64,000 nucleotides of DNA from Saprospirales bacterium (lineage in GTDB: Bacteria > Bacteroidota > Bacteroidia > Chitinophagales > JADIYW01), in assembly GCA_016711605.1 (NCBI GenBank), contig JADJSS010000008.1, positions 62,001 through 126,000 of the forward strand, written 5' to 3'. The notes beneath the pieces were generated by a model. It did no database searches. It saw only the letters and a list, made by a program, of their open reading frames with translations, and was not told the origin of the DNA. Both the position numbers and the translations under genes were made by a program. Each line of letters opens with the position of its first letter. Within the stretch, counting starts at the first letter, position 1. Below, in pieces: positions 24,972 through 35,459 of this stretch.

Positions 24972-27900
24972 TTACTCTTTCATAAATTTAGCATTAAACT
25001 TCTCTCCTGAATTTATATTATTTATTTTAATAATATACAATCCTTTTGCGTATTCAGCTGCATCAACTTCAAGAGTATGAATGCCAATATTTAAATCAAC
25101 TATTAGATTCAACATCGACTGTCCAATTACATTAAACACATTTAAATCTATTTTTTGCTGACTTCCAGCTTGGTAAACTATGTTTAATTTTCCATTCGTT
25201 GGGTTTGGATAAATATTAATGATCGAATTGTTAATTTTAGTTTCTTCTACTTTAATTAAAATAACATCAGAATATTTAAACGTACCGTCATTATCAATCA
25301 TTTTTAAACGATAGTAATTATTTCCAGCGATAGGATATTCATCATTCAAAGAATAGTTTAAAGCAATATTACTAAATCCAGCAGCAGTTCGCTCTCCAAT
25401 GTAGTTGAAGTTAATGGCATCAGTGCTTTTTTCTACTTCAAATTTTAATGAATTTTTCTCAGAAGATGTTGTCCAGTTTAAAACATTGATAGTTCCATTA
25501 TTGTAACCAGTAAAAGAAGTTAATTCAACTGGCAATGGTGATGTGCCTTGCCATGGACCAACACCAGCAGCACCTGTTCCACCAGAGAAGTCTACTATTG
25601 CACCGAGTTCAACATATAAAGTACCATTACATGAAATTTGATTATCTAAAGCAGTTAAATTAAAACATCCGTTAGGACTGCCAAACAAAGGACTACCTAA
25701 GCAACCAGTTTGCGAATAACCAGCTGTGATCCTAGCTGGATTAATTTGAGCTGGTGATGTTGGAATATATTGAATACCGCCTGCAGTTTTAAACCACTCA
25801 AAAGGTTCATAATATCCTCCACAGTTTGCTAAAAATGTATTTGCAGCGTTTATAATAGCTGATTTTTCAGATGCAATATAATAGAATCTAACTTTTACAG
25901 GTTGTAAAGGATTTATTGTACCACTTGTAATCTGAAAATCCCAAATTCTACGCATACTATATTCTGCCATAGATGCAGCACAAACAGTTGCAGAATCATA
26001 AGCTGTTTTGTATCGAATTTTTGCAACTCCTTCAAAATTATTTCCGTTTGGATATAATGCAAAGATTATAATGTTGTTTCTATCGTAATAATATCTCCAA
26101 CCGTCTTTACAAATCCATCTGCCAACACTAGTATCATTGAAGGTAACTGCCTGAACATTTACACAACGCTGAATGGTGTCAATACGAATAAACCCATTAT
26201 TAATATATCCAGATTCATTTTGCCCTTGACCGTCAATCTGTATAATATATGTTTTATTTGTATCTAAATTTGATACTCCAACGTTAAAAGACAACACATC
26301 ACTAATTGCTGTAGGTGATGAGCATATATAGGATTTTGAAACTAAAGCACCATCTATGGTACCATCACATAATAAATTATCTTCTCTGTAAATACTTAAA
26401 GAAACAATTTGATTATTATTGGTTCCACCACCTTGTAAAAATTGATTTGGTGGTGTAGGTTGCCACATTCTTATATTAATACTATCGCATGGACTTGGTG
26501 TCATTTTAAATTTGAAATAAGCAGAATTTTCTGTTGGATTAACATTAGAATTTGATTCACCATAAGCAGAAGCTGGTGTTTCGCCAGAAGCTCCTTCTGT
26601 ATTCCAGCAATAATCAACACCATACGTCATATGAGGAACATCATTTAATTTCTGACATAAATCGACACCGAACCGTTTACCTACACAAATAAAGAAATCT
26701 TCTTCATCGTCATTATCCTGATCATTGTTATTTTGATCGAAAACTTGTAAATAGATGGTTTCACCTGCAGTGCCAGCTACTTCAAAATGGAAATAATCTA
26801 ACGTTAAAGCATTATCATCCGTTTTGCCACAATCTATCGGTGTTAAACTGCCTGGTGTGCCTCTGTAGGCAATTGCTTTTAGGTCGTTATGATATTGTGA
26901 ACCAATAGCTGCTTGATTACTATAACCTTGGATAGAAACAACACTTCCTAACATACATGCATCATTTGGCATGGTAAATTTATACCAAATATCACCGCAG
27001 TTATCCGTAGTGTTACAAGTTCCAATTAAATCTTTTTTAGTGATGGTTGGTTTCTTGTAATTTCCAGTCGTCCACGTACCAGTACCTTGTAATCTATCTC
27101 CAGAAACTGCAATACCAGCTAAAGTTGCTGCCAATGGAACAGGACATTGCTCTTGATTTACAGTTAAAGTTACAGCATTAGCAGGTTCATCGTTTGCTGG
27201 TTTTTTAGGTGACGAAGTATAGTTTGGCAACATATCTTCTATTTTAATATCGAAGAAACCTTGAGGACCACCTACAGTAGTACCATCCACCTGAATATAA
27301 TACACTTGTCCAGGAATGAAACATTCATACTCTATTACTTCGTCTCCAGTAGTTGATGACGGAAAATTTGGTAGTGGATTGTAAGCACTCTCTAACTCTA
27401 CAAAGTTTGTAAATGTTGGAGAAGCAGATGGACAACCAGACAAAGTACCTTCATATAATTTCATTTCAGGATCAATACCGCTTAAATATCCATCTTGATC
27501 GTGCAAAGTAATTTTGGCTCTTCCAGAAGTAGGTGCAGTAAATTTATACCACACAGAACGTTGAATAGAAGAAGTTGGGTTAGAAACAGTATTTGGTTCA
27601 TTAACTTGAATAGATGCGCATTTGTTACTATCACCAACAATTGCAAAAGCTCCTGTTCCATTTGCATTTGTAATATTGCCAAAATTACGAGCATTACAGA
27701 TATTATCATTGTATGGATAAACAGTAACACCACCAATATCTTGAATTTTAATTTTGAAAGTACCTTCTCTCCAAATACCAATATTTTCACTGTTTACTTG
27801 TAAATAGTGCCAGTATTGATTATCTAGACATTTTATAGTCATTGTTTCACCTGGTGCTAATGCATCATATTCTTTACCTGATAAAACTAATTGGTCTATT

Positions 27901-30900
27901 GGTGGACATGTAGATGACGCTGTTGGAATTAAAGATTGATAAACGGCTAACTGAGCGCCGATATTATCTCCTGATTGACTTTGCAAATCAATGGTAATAT
28001 TTCCTGATGCAGGTGGAATAAATTTAAACCAAACAGTTCTGCTGTCAGCATTAGTCCATGGCAAATTCTCATTTACTTGAGTAGTTTTACATAAGTTATT
28101 GTATGTACCAGAAGTTGGTTGAAGGACGTTTGTAACCGGAATTGTAATTGCACCGCAAACACTGTCATTTCCTTGATTTGGTGTCAATGTTGTTGCTTCC
28201 AATTCTACTTTATAATAACCTTGACCTTGTGCTCTGAAAATATTAAATGGACCTGAATAACCATCAACTTGTAAGTAATATGTTTTTCCAGGAGTTAAAC
28301 ACGTTAGTGTAATATCTTCATCATATAACAATATATTAGTTCCTGTTGCAATATTAGTTAAATTTGGAAAACTAGCCGTGCCATTTAATTCATAAACTGC
28401 TCCTAATAAATTAACGCCATCATTTTTTGTTCCACCTGGATCGCTTAATAATCGAAGTGTCATATCTACATGTTGTCCAGTATAAATACCAGTAGTTGGT
28501 ACAGTAAATTTCCACCAAACTGTATTATCAATATCATATAATGTCCATGAATCTGGTTCACTAGCTTCAGTTCCTGAACAATAATTATGTGCTAAAGCTG
28601 AAGTTGTTTTTCCACCAGCACCAGTAGCAGTTGGAACGGATAAAGTAACTGCATTAGCAAATAAATCATAGTTAAGTGGTCCACTTGGAAAAGGTGTAAT
28701 TGGCGAATAATCATCAATAGAAATATCAAAGAAACCTTGCGAATTTAAAGCAGATCCATCTACCATGACGTAATAGGTTTTACTTGGTTTCAAGCAATAT
28801 CCAATCATTGATTCTGTGAATGGAACTATATCATATTCACTGGCTATTTCAACCATATTTGCACCATTTGTGCCCCAATTACAAGTTCCATCCTGAGATT
28901 CATAAATAGCAATTTGTGGATCCATTTTATCAGAATATCCAAAAGGAAAAGGACCCCAGCCGTTTACATCTACTTTAACTGCATAATCAGCAATAGCTGC
29001 TGGTGTGGTAAATTTATACCAAACCGTATGGTCTAAATCAAAACCAGTTGGGTCGTTTTCAGAAGTTGGATCAATTGATGTACGCGTAATTCTTGCACAG
29101 ATATTAGTATCTCTTGTTCGTCCTACAGCTGCACCTGTAAAAAATGAATTACTTAAAGTATAAGCACTACATATATAATCATTTGCAGGACGTGGATCTG
29201 GAGCCACACGGCTAATTTTCATTCCGAAATAACCTTCATCAGAACCACTAAAGAAGCTAGACCCATCTACCATTAACCAATAATATCTATTAGGTTCTAA
29301 GCAAGTTACTTTTATATCTTCATCGTAACTACCTTGGTCATAATCACTATTTAATTCGTAGAAATTACCATTACAAGTATTATCAGAAGATTCGTAAACA
29401 GCGACGCGTAAATCAACACCATCTTTATGTGTATTTAATGAAATAGTTTCTTGATTTAATTCTATTAATACAGCTTCATTTCCATCACTGTCTAAATCAG
29501 CAGGTGCTTTAAACATAAACCACACAGTTTTTCTCGGTTGTTTATCTCCTGCTCCTGCAAAACCTGCCCAAGTAGACGGCACAGAATCACCTACTGCAGT
29601 AGCGCAGAAATTATTAAATGGATATAAACTTCTATCATAATCTGAAGAGATACCATCAATACTACCTGGATTTGGCGTGCTGCTTAATGCTACTTCACCT
29701 GCTAATGCAGCACCATGATTATTGGTTGCATTTTTTAATGTAACACCATGTGTACCCAATGTTGGAACACCACCAGATGTTCCGCTCACATTTCTATTAA
29801 AGTTGGTACAAGATGCCGCATTAATGTATCCTGCATTTCCTGAACCAAGAGTGACGTTTGCTGGTTGACCTAAATAAATTGGATTGCATTTGTTATCATT
29901 TTTAGCTGCAGGATCTTGTGGATATGAACGGATGGTTAGATCAAACACACCTGTGCCCAAATCATTAATACCAAGTGTATTACTATTGATTCCTTCTATG
30001 TAAATATAATATAAGCTATCTGGTTGTAAACAAGTAACGGTCAAATCTTCATCGGCAGCAAATCCGATGTATGCATCGTTACTAGAACCTAAAAATTCTA
30101 ATGGTGACGTTGCTGGGTTATTAATAGTAGCAGCGACTTGTACTTGGTTGCAAGTTAAACCAGGTTTGATACGATATACAGCAATTTGTGCGTTAATTTG
30201 GTCAGAAGTTAATGATTGATTTTCCAATTCAATTTCTACTTTACCAGATGGTGGTGCTGTGAATGAATACCAGCCACCACGAACGTTATTTGTGGTTGCC
30301 CATTCACCACCAAATGCAGATGCATCAGGTTCATTTTGAATTACGAAACAATAATTTTCCTGATTTGTTTTTGTCAATTCAGCTTCTTTATTTACAGTTT
30401 TCCAAGCTGGTGTAGGTGTAAAATAATAAGGATTTCCTGGTACTCTTCCTGGTGTAGCACCACATATAGTATCATTTGGACGTTTAGGTTGACCTAAATC
30501 TTTAATTTCTAAACTAAAAAACCCTACTTTGGTACCAGCACCACAAACTTCAGCAATAGTAGTAGCACCATCAGTAACTACATAATACGTTTGTCCAGGA
30601 GTTAAGCAACGCACATCTAAAATCTCTGTTAATAAGTCAGGATCGCCAATTTCTAAGATATCATCCGGATCTTTTTGATCAAGGTTAGTTGTATTTAAAG
30701 CTGTATTACTACATGTACCAGGTGAATTCTCTTGGAATACCCAAATTTTAGGTCTGATTTCGTCGCCTAAATTTGTAGAATCCGATTTTATGCGTAGTTC
30801 TACAGAACCAGAAGCAGGTGCAACAAATTTCCACCAAACAGGTTTTTCATATGTCCATGGTGCACCTGGCGCACTAGCATGTCCACCTGGCGTACCACAA

Positions 30901-33900
30901 AAATTAGCTGCTAAATCAATTTTATGAATACCAGCTGTCCATGTACTTGTTGTAACACCTGGCAACCATTCAGCAGAACAAGGTAAGACTCCACCTTCTT
31001 TCGGATAATATGTATTGAGTGTAAAATTACCAGTTCCGCAAGAAATCAATTGACTATTTCCATCTACCATTAAATAATAATCTTTTGCAGGATCTAAACA
31101 TGTATAAATGTGATCTTCATCTGCAGAAGCACAAAGACCTGCTACTGAATTCCAAGCCAAAGCACTGTAATACGAACCTGTTACTAACGATGCACCAGGT
31201 GCAGAACAATTTGTAGGTGCTGATGCTTCATATAATGCATATTGCATATCTGTTAAATCTCCACTGGTAACACCTTTAATTAAAATATCTTTTCTATTTG
31301 TTGCTGCTGGCAGTTTGTACCAAACACCATAATCATTATCATTATTGAAACCTCCAGAACATATGCCACCCCAGGTTGGGTTTGGATCAAAGCAGTTAGT
31401 ACCTTTGATATTAGTACCAGCTTTTGAAATATTATTCACAGACCCAATATTTGAAGCAACAGTTGCAGCAGTGCCTATATCATAAGTTGTAACACTGGCA
31501 GTATTACAAATTAAATCGTTTCCTGGATAAGGACCATTGTCTCTAACTGTTAGTCCGAAAAATCCTTCACCACCACCAATAAGATTTACACCATCAACCA
31601 TAATATAATATGTTGTAGAAGGTTTTAAACATTTTGTATTTACAGATTCAGCATACAATGGCTGTGTACCTTCTGCAAATATTTTTGTCCCACCACATCC
31701 TTCATACAGAGCTAATCGTAAATTAGTTTGATCACCTAAAGATGCTGGGTCATTATATGCCTCAAAATCGACATCTCTACCAGAAGATGCGGTAGTTGTA
31801 AATTTAAACCAAACTGATTTATATGGTGCGCCCGTTCCCCAACCTGGATTTGGATCACCTGTTGCATTTGCACACATATTATTCCATCTGTTTGTACCTG
31901 CAGCATCACCAATGGTTGCTCCTGCATTAAGTGTTCCCATGTCAATAGCACTTGCACATAAATCATTAGAGAATTTTGGTGCACCATTACTTGTAACTGT
32001 TAAAGTTACTGCACCAGAATTACAAACTCCTCCGACCTGTACTTGTACATAATATGTAGTAGAAGCTGCTGGGCAATTGATTACAAAATTGTTTCCTAAA
32101 TTTGTATAATCAATTAGTGAAAGTCCATTATAATTTGAAGCAGAATTGTAGTTAGAAAAAGCGTTACCTGTACAAGCACCAGCAGCAACACCAGAATATA
32201 CAAATGCTTGACCAGTACAAAGTCCACTTGCAGATGGATTCAGTGTTATAATTGCAGGTGGATTTGTACCTGTTGTGAACTTATACCATACTGATTTTTC
32301 ATTTGAATTATCAGGTTCGTTTGTAGAGCAAACATCTTCGCTTGATGCATTATCAGTATTTGTAGAGACAGATAATGCTGCTGAATTGTAATTAAATCCA
32401 GTTCCCATACTAGCAGCGCCACAAAAGTTATCATTTGAAATTGGTGCACCACCAGAAAAATTAACAGTTAAATTAAATTGTCCATCTTGACCTACAGTTG
32501 GAACACCGTCAGCTCTAATATAATAAGTTGTATTAGGTAATATTACACCATCTACACTACCACCTGCATCAAATTCACCTGGTAATGGGTTAACATCATA
32601 CCAATTGCCTATCTCTTGTAGCACACCTGCATTTAGTGCTAATCCGGTACAAACAGTTCCACATGCTCTGTATAAATAAACATCTGCATTTAAACCATTG
32701 CCAAATGCATCCATATTTACATTTATAGTTCTACCAACAGTTGCTCCCGTTGTAAAAGTGTACCAAACTGTTTTCTGCCCGCCTGCTGGTTCGTTGGTTT
32801 GTGTTCCTGCACATATATTAGATTGATTTGAAACTGATAAAGATGCTGCAGTTCCGTTTAAGGTACCCATGCTTACAGCAGAGCATACGTTATCAGCACC
32901 AGTCGTATAAGGAGTTGAAGTTAATCTTAATCTATATCTACCTGACGATCTGCCACCATTTATTAAATCTGTACAAGCGGAAAAATTATAACCTGTACCG
33001 CCTTGAATATAATATGTAGTATTTGGTAATAAACAATTAAATGTAATTGAACCACCATCTGAACCGCACCATCTGTCGAAAGCTCGTTCTGTTAACCCAG
33101 TAGTACCACTACAAGCTCCTGACTTTTCATATAATGTAACTGCTGCATAATTAGCACCTTCTCCAGCTTCATAAAATTCTACATTTATAGATTCTAAACC
33201 AGACGCAGGTGTTGTAAATTTATACCACATTGTATTAGACATATCTCCAAGTCTTTGTTCACCAGCTTCAGTACCCAGGCATTTATTAGAATAATAAACA
33301 TCTCCACTATTATAATTTGAAGTAATTGTACCAAAATCATGGGCCGTACAAACATTGTCTTTACCAACTGCAGTTGAAGGAGAAGAAATGGAAATATTAT
33401 AATTACCAGTTGTGCCTCCATCTAATGAACAATCTTGCGTTGCAAACTGAACGTAATATGTTGTATTTCCAGGTAAACAATTAATGGTTTGTGTTGTACT
33501 TGTACCAACACATGCATAATCAGAAGTTAATAAACTTAAATTTCCAAAAAAACAATTACTAGCACTTTTTTGGTATATAGCCACCATTGTATTGTCATTA
33601 CCATTTTCTGATTGAGTGGCTGTTACTGAATTTAACCCACCAGCAGGTGTTGTAAATGTATACCAAGCAGTATTATATGCACCATGAGGAAGAGGTTCGT
33701 ATTGTTGATTATTATATCCAGAAGCATTGTTAAAGCTACCATTATAAGTGGTACCTGGATTAATAGTTACCGCAGTTGCATGTTGTACATTATTATTAGT
33801 TGCTGAACCTGCTCTCGATACAACAAGGTTTGTATTTCCACCACCACTTGCACCTAATCTTATGTAATAACGACCTACCACTGGACCATTAACTGTAGCT

Positions 33901-34652
33901 GCGCCGCTACCTTCAGCTACTTGACATAAATCTGCACATGAATTAGTAGCAGAATACCAGACTGTAACATAAGAAGAATTTTGGCTGGGATCAAATGTTA
34001 ACGTTTGGGCAGTTGCTGTGTTATCGAAATAGTACCAAGTTTCTGTACATTGAGTGACATCGTTTGTGCGGAGCGTTCCAGTTGTTGTGCCAAGATTAAC
34101 AGCTGTAGCACACGTTTTATTATTAACATTTCCAGAAACATCTAAATTTGTACCCGAAAACGCACCTGCAACAATTTGTTGAGCGTCATATCGGTAAGTA
34201 ACATTTGCTGAGCAGCCACCACAATTAGTTGCCATAGAAATATCATCCCAACTTGTTGTTGTTCCTACAGTTCCAATAAATGCCCTAGCTGTACTTATCC
34301 ATTGCCCACCGCATTCTTCGTCACAATTTGACAAACCGTTATCTTCTTGTCCTTTAAAATTGATATTAAAATTTCCGGTAGGATAACATTCTAATGAATA
34401 ATAGGTATTTGTGCCAAATAATGTAATATCTCGTGCATCTGTCATTGTGACAACGTCACCATCTCTTTCTACACAAACATTACCATTAACTGTATTAAAG
34501 AGCCATTCTTTTTCATCGTCGTTACCATCGCAATCTGTAACACCATTTTTGTAAGTTTCTGAGATACGTATTCTTAATGATTTTTGTGCAAATGACTGTT
34601 TGCATAAAATCATAATTAGACTAATAAATAATAATTTGTAAATATTTTTCAT
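24972..34652 (-). CDS. Giant repeat surface protein with type IX secretion sorting domain (3226 aa)
   Basis: An exported protein of 3226 residues. After the signal peptide (about 1-22, ending SFAQ) is a Cys-rich N-terminal domain (LRIRISETYKNGVTDCDGND). Then come about 16 tandem modules of 110-200 residues, each with W(Y/F)KFTTPASG, a short D-x-x-LALYE strand, C-L-x-P-G-x-TYYIQVDG and a GxFxL end strand. The pattern is that of PPC-like (pre-peptidase C-terminal) beta-sandwiches. Next is the PVELTSFTGYNNGTINVLNW domain common before Bacteroidota sorting domains. The last 85 residues are a type A T9SS CTD: NIYPNPTNGKLNIVYQ, VIGQSM, YAKGLYIIKI, FNAKFMKE. Likely an adhesin or surface-layer component; the ligand is unknown. 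It is 21 bp downstream of a small secreted protein gene, and a paralogue lies at 37358-46159. Confidence 0.9.
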   Translation of the reverse strand: MKNIYKLLFISLIMILCKQSFAQKSLRIRISETYKNGVTDCDGNDDEKEWLFNTVNGNVCVERDGDVVTMTDARDITLFGTNTYYSLECYPTGNFNINFKGQEDNGLSNCDEECGGQWISTARAFIGTVGTTTSWDDISMATNCGGCSANVTYRYDAQQIVAGAFSGTNLDVSGNVNNKTCATAVNLGTTTGTLRTNDVTQCTETWYYFDNTATAQTLTFDPSQNSSYVTVWYSATNSCADLCQVAEGSGAATVNGPVVGRYYIRLGASGGGNTNLVVSRAGSATNNNVQHATAVTINPGTTYNGSFNNASGYNNQQYEPLPHGAYNTAWYTFTTPAGGLNSVTATQSENGNDNTMVAIYQKSASNCFFGNLSLLTSDYACVGTSTTQTINCLPGNTTYYVQFATQDCSLDGGTTGNYNISISSPSTAVGKDNVCTAHDFGTITSNYNSGDVYYSNKCLGTEAGEQRLGDMSNTMWYKFTTPASGLESINVEFYEAGEGANYAAVTLYEKSGACSGTTGLTERAFDRWCGSDGGSITFNCLLPNTTYYIQGGTGYNFSACTDLINGGRSSGRYRLRLTSTPYTTGADNVCSAVSMGTLNGTAASLSVSNQSNICAGTQTNEPAGGQKTVWYTFTTGATVGRTINVNMDAFGNGLNADVYLYRACGTVCTGLALNAGVLQEIGNWYDVNPLPGEFDAGGSVDGVILPNTTYYIRADGVPTVGQDGQFNLTVNFSGGAPISNDNFCGAASMGTGFNYNSAALSVSTNTDNASSEDVCSTNEPDNSNEKSVWYKFTTGTNPPAIITLNPSASGLCTGQAFVYSGVAAGACTGNAFSNYNSASNYNGLSLIDYTNLGNNFVINCPAASTTYYVQVQVGGVCNSGAVTLTVTSNGAPKFSNDLCASAIDMGTLNAGATIGDAAGTNRWNNMCANATGDPNPGWGTGAPYKSVWFKFTTTASSGRDVDFEAYNDPASLGDQTNLRLALYEGCGGTKIFAEGTQPLYAESVNTKCLKPSTTYYIMVDGVNLIGGGEGFFGLTVRDNGPYPGNDLICNTASVTTYDIGTAATVASNIGSVNNISKAGTNIKGTNCFDPNPTWGGICSGGFNNDNDYGVWYKLPAATNRKDILIKGVTSGDLTDMQYALYEASAPTNCSAPGASLVTGSYYSALAWNSVAGLCASADEDHIYTCLDPAKDYYLMVDGNSQLISCGTGNFTLNTYYPKEGGVLPCSAEWLPGVTTSTWTAGIHKIDLAANFCGTPGGHASAPGAPWTYEKPVWWKFVAPASGSVELRIKSDSTNLGDEIRPKIWVFQENSPGTCSNTALNTTNLDQKDPDDILEIGDPDLLTEILDVRCLTPGQTYYVVTDGATTIAEVCGAGTKVGFFSLEIKDLGQPKRPNDTICGATPGRVPGNPYYFTPTPAWKTVNKEAELTKTNQENYCFVIQNEPDASAFGGEWATTNNVRGGWYSFTAPPSGKVEIELENQSLTSDQINAQIAVYRIKPGLTCNQVQVAATINNPATSPLEFLGSSNDAYIGFAADEDLTVTCLQPDSLYYIYIEGINSNTLGINDLGTGVFDLTIRSYPQDPAAKNDNKCNPIYLGQPANVTLGSGNAGYINAASCTNFNRNVSGTSGGVPTLGTHGVTLKNATNNHGAALAGEVALSSTPNPGSIDGISSDYDRSLYPFNNFCATAVGDSVPSTWAGFAGAGDKQPRKTVWFMFKAPADLDSDGNEAVLIELNQETISLNTHKDGVDLRVAVYESSDNTCNGNFYELNSDYDQGSYDEDIKVTCLEPNRYYWLMVDGSSFFSGSDEGYFGMKISRVAPDPRPANDYICSAYTLSNSFFTGAAVGRTRDTNICARITRTSIDPTSENDPTGFDLDHTVWYKFTTPAAIADYAVKVDVNGWGPFPFGYSDKMDPQIAIYESQDGTCNWGTNGANMVEIASEYDIVPFTESMIGYCLKPSKTYYVMVDGSALNSQGFFDISIDDYSPITPFPSGPLNYDLFANAVTLSVPTATGAGGKTTSALAHNYCSGTEASEPDSWTLYDIDNTVWWKFTVPTTGIYTGQHVDMTLRLLSDPGGTKNDGVNLLGAVYELNGTASFPNLTNIATGTNILLYDEDITLTCLTPGKTYYLQVDGYSGPFNIFRAQGQGYYKVELEATTLTPNQGNDSVCGAITIPVTNVLQPTSGTYNNLCKTTQVNENLPWTNADSRTVWFKFIPPASGNITIDLQSQSGDNIGAQLAVYQSLIPTASSTCPPIDQLVLSGKEYDALAPGETMTIKCLDNQYWHYLQVNSENIGIWREGTFKIKIQDIGGVTVYPYNDNICNARNFGNITNANGTGAFAIVGDSNKCASIQVNEPNTVSNPTSSIQRSVWYKFTAPTSGRAKITLHDQDGYLSGIDPEMKLYEGTLSGCPSASPTFTNFVELESAYNPLPNFPSSTTGDEVIEYECFIPGQVYYIQVDGTTVGGPQGFFDIKIEDMLPNYTSSPKKPANDEPANAVTLTVNQEQCPVPLAATLAGIAVSGDRLQGTGTWTTGNYKKPTITKKDLIGTCNTTDNCGDIWYKFTMPNDACMLGSVVSIQGYSNQAAIGSQYHNDLKAIAYRGTPGSLTPIDCGKTDDNALTLDYFHFEVAGTAGETIYLQVFDQNNNDQDNDDEEDFFICVGKRFGVDLCQKLNDVPHMTYGVDYCWNTEGASGETPASAYGESNSNVNPTENSAYFKFKMTPSPCDSINIRMWQPTPPNQFLQGGGTNNNQIVSLSIYREDNLLCDGTIDGALVSKSYICSSPTAISDVLSFNVGVSNLDTNKTYIIQIDGQGQNESGYINNGFIRIDTIQRCVNVQAVTFNDTSVGRWICKDGWRYYYDRNNIIIFALYPNGNNFEGVAKIRYKTAYDSATVCAASMAEYSMRRIWDFQITSGTINPLQPVKVRFYYIASEKSAIINAANTFLANCGGYYEPFEWFKTAGGIQYIPTSPAQINPARITAGYSQTGCLGSPLFGSPNGCFNLTALDNQISCNGTLYVELGAIVDFSGGTGAAGVGPWQGTSPLPVELTSFTGYNNGTINVLNWTTSSEKNSLKFEVEKSTDAINFNYIGERTAAGFSNIALNYSLNDEYPIAGNNYYRLKMIDNDGTFKYSDVILIKVEETKINNSIINIYPNPTNGKLNIVYQAGSQQKIDLNVFNVIGQSMLNLIVDLNIGIHTLEVDAAEYAKGLYIIKINNINSGEKFNAKFMKE

Positions 34653-34673
34653 TCTGTTATTTTATAATTACAT

Positions 34674-35269
34674 TTAAAATAAATATGTTTTTGAATTATT
34701 TGCTATAAATAATATTTCATGTTCTAATAACTTTTCTGTTTTTGTGTCACTGAGTAATTTATAAACAGGTTTGGGTTTTAATAAACGTACATATTCTTCA
34801 TTTCTCAGATAGGTAACAAGATTATTATTATATAAAAAATCAAAAATTTGATTTTGTAAATAAGTTTTATATTACTTTCAAAATATTTACCTTTCTCAAA
34901 TTTTAAAAGATTTGCAACCGATAATTTTTCTTCCGCACTTTCAGATATAATGTCATTAATAAGTTTAATTTTTAATTGCTCTGCAATAGTTCCACACAAT
35001 TTATATATTATTGTACTGTCTTTATAAGTAGATTTATTAGAAGGTTTTGTTAATTGTGCGATAGAGATGAAATCGAAAAATGGTATTGAATTGAGTATTT
35101 TATTATTATTCCATAAAATTTTATACGTACTAGTGTCATTAGATTTTATAGAATCACCAACGACAGAAAATGATTGTAACTGAGTATCACTTAATATTAT
35201 TTCATTTACATTTGCTTTAGAAAGTAAATTTATTACTAACAAAGAAAGCAAGATTGTTTTCTTTTTCAT
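34674..35269 (-). CDS. Small secreted protein, frameshifted; likely partner of the giant protein
   Basis: The intact frame from ATG 35269 carries a signal peptide (MKKKTILLSLLVINLLSKAN) and runs to about residue 130 (GKYFESN), then ends in a run of Ile/Leu that looks wrong. In the -1 frame the sequence stays open from there with sensible residues (YKTYLQNQIFDFLYNNNLV, then TYLRNEEYVRLLKPKPVYKL) to a TAA at 34674. One missing base near 34870-34880 joins the two parts into 198 residues. I do not recognise the family. It ends 21 bp before the giant gene start, so the two are surely one transcript; the second giant gene has a similar small secreted neighbour. Confidence 0.7.
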
Positions 35270-35459
35270 GTTTTTACATATCTTTAATTTAAAAAAATAG
35301 AGTAATAATTATAGAAAATCCCTTAACAGAACATTCAATAATTTTAAATAAAAACGGCGAATGAAGATACAATTAAAATTTAAAAAAAACAAATTATTAT
35401 TATTCTCTTTAAACATTAAAAATATACGTAATATGAAACCTTTTAAATAATAAAAACTA

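Noticed and set aside
27482..27803. Paired open frames on both strands inside the giant gene
   Set aside because: Out-of-frame and antisense to a continuous, conserved repeat protein; no start context or domain.
34860..34885. Programmed -1 frameshift in the small secreted gene
   Set aside because: The region has A and T runs but no X-XXY-YYZ heptamer in the reading frame; treated as an indel.
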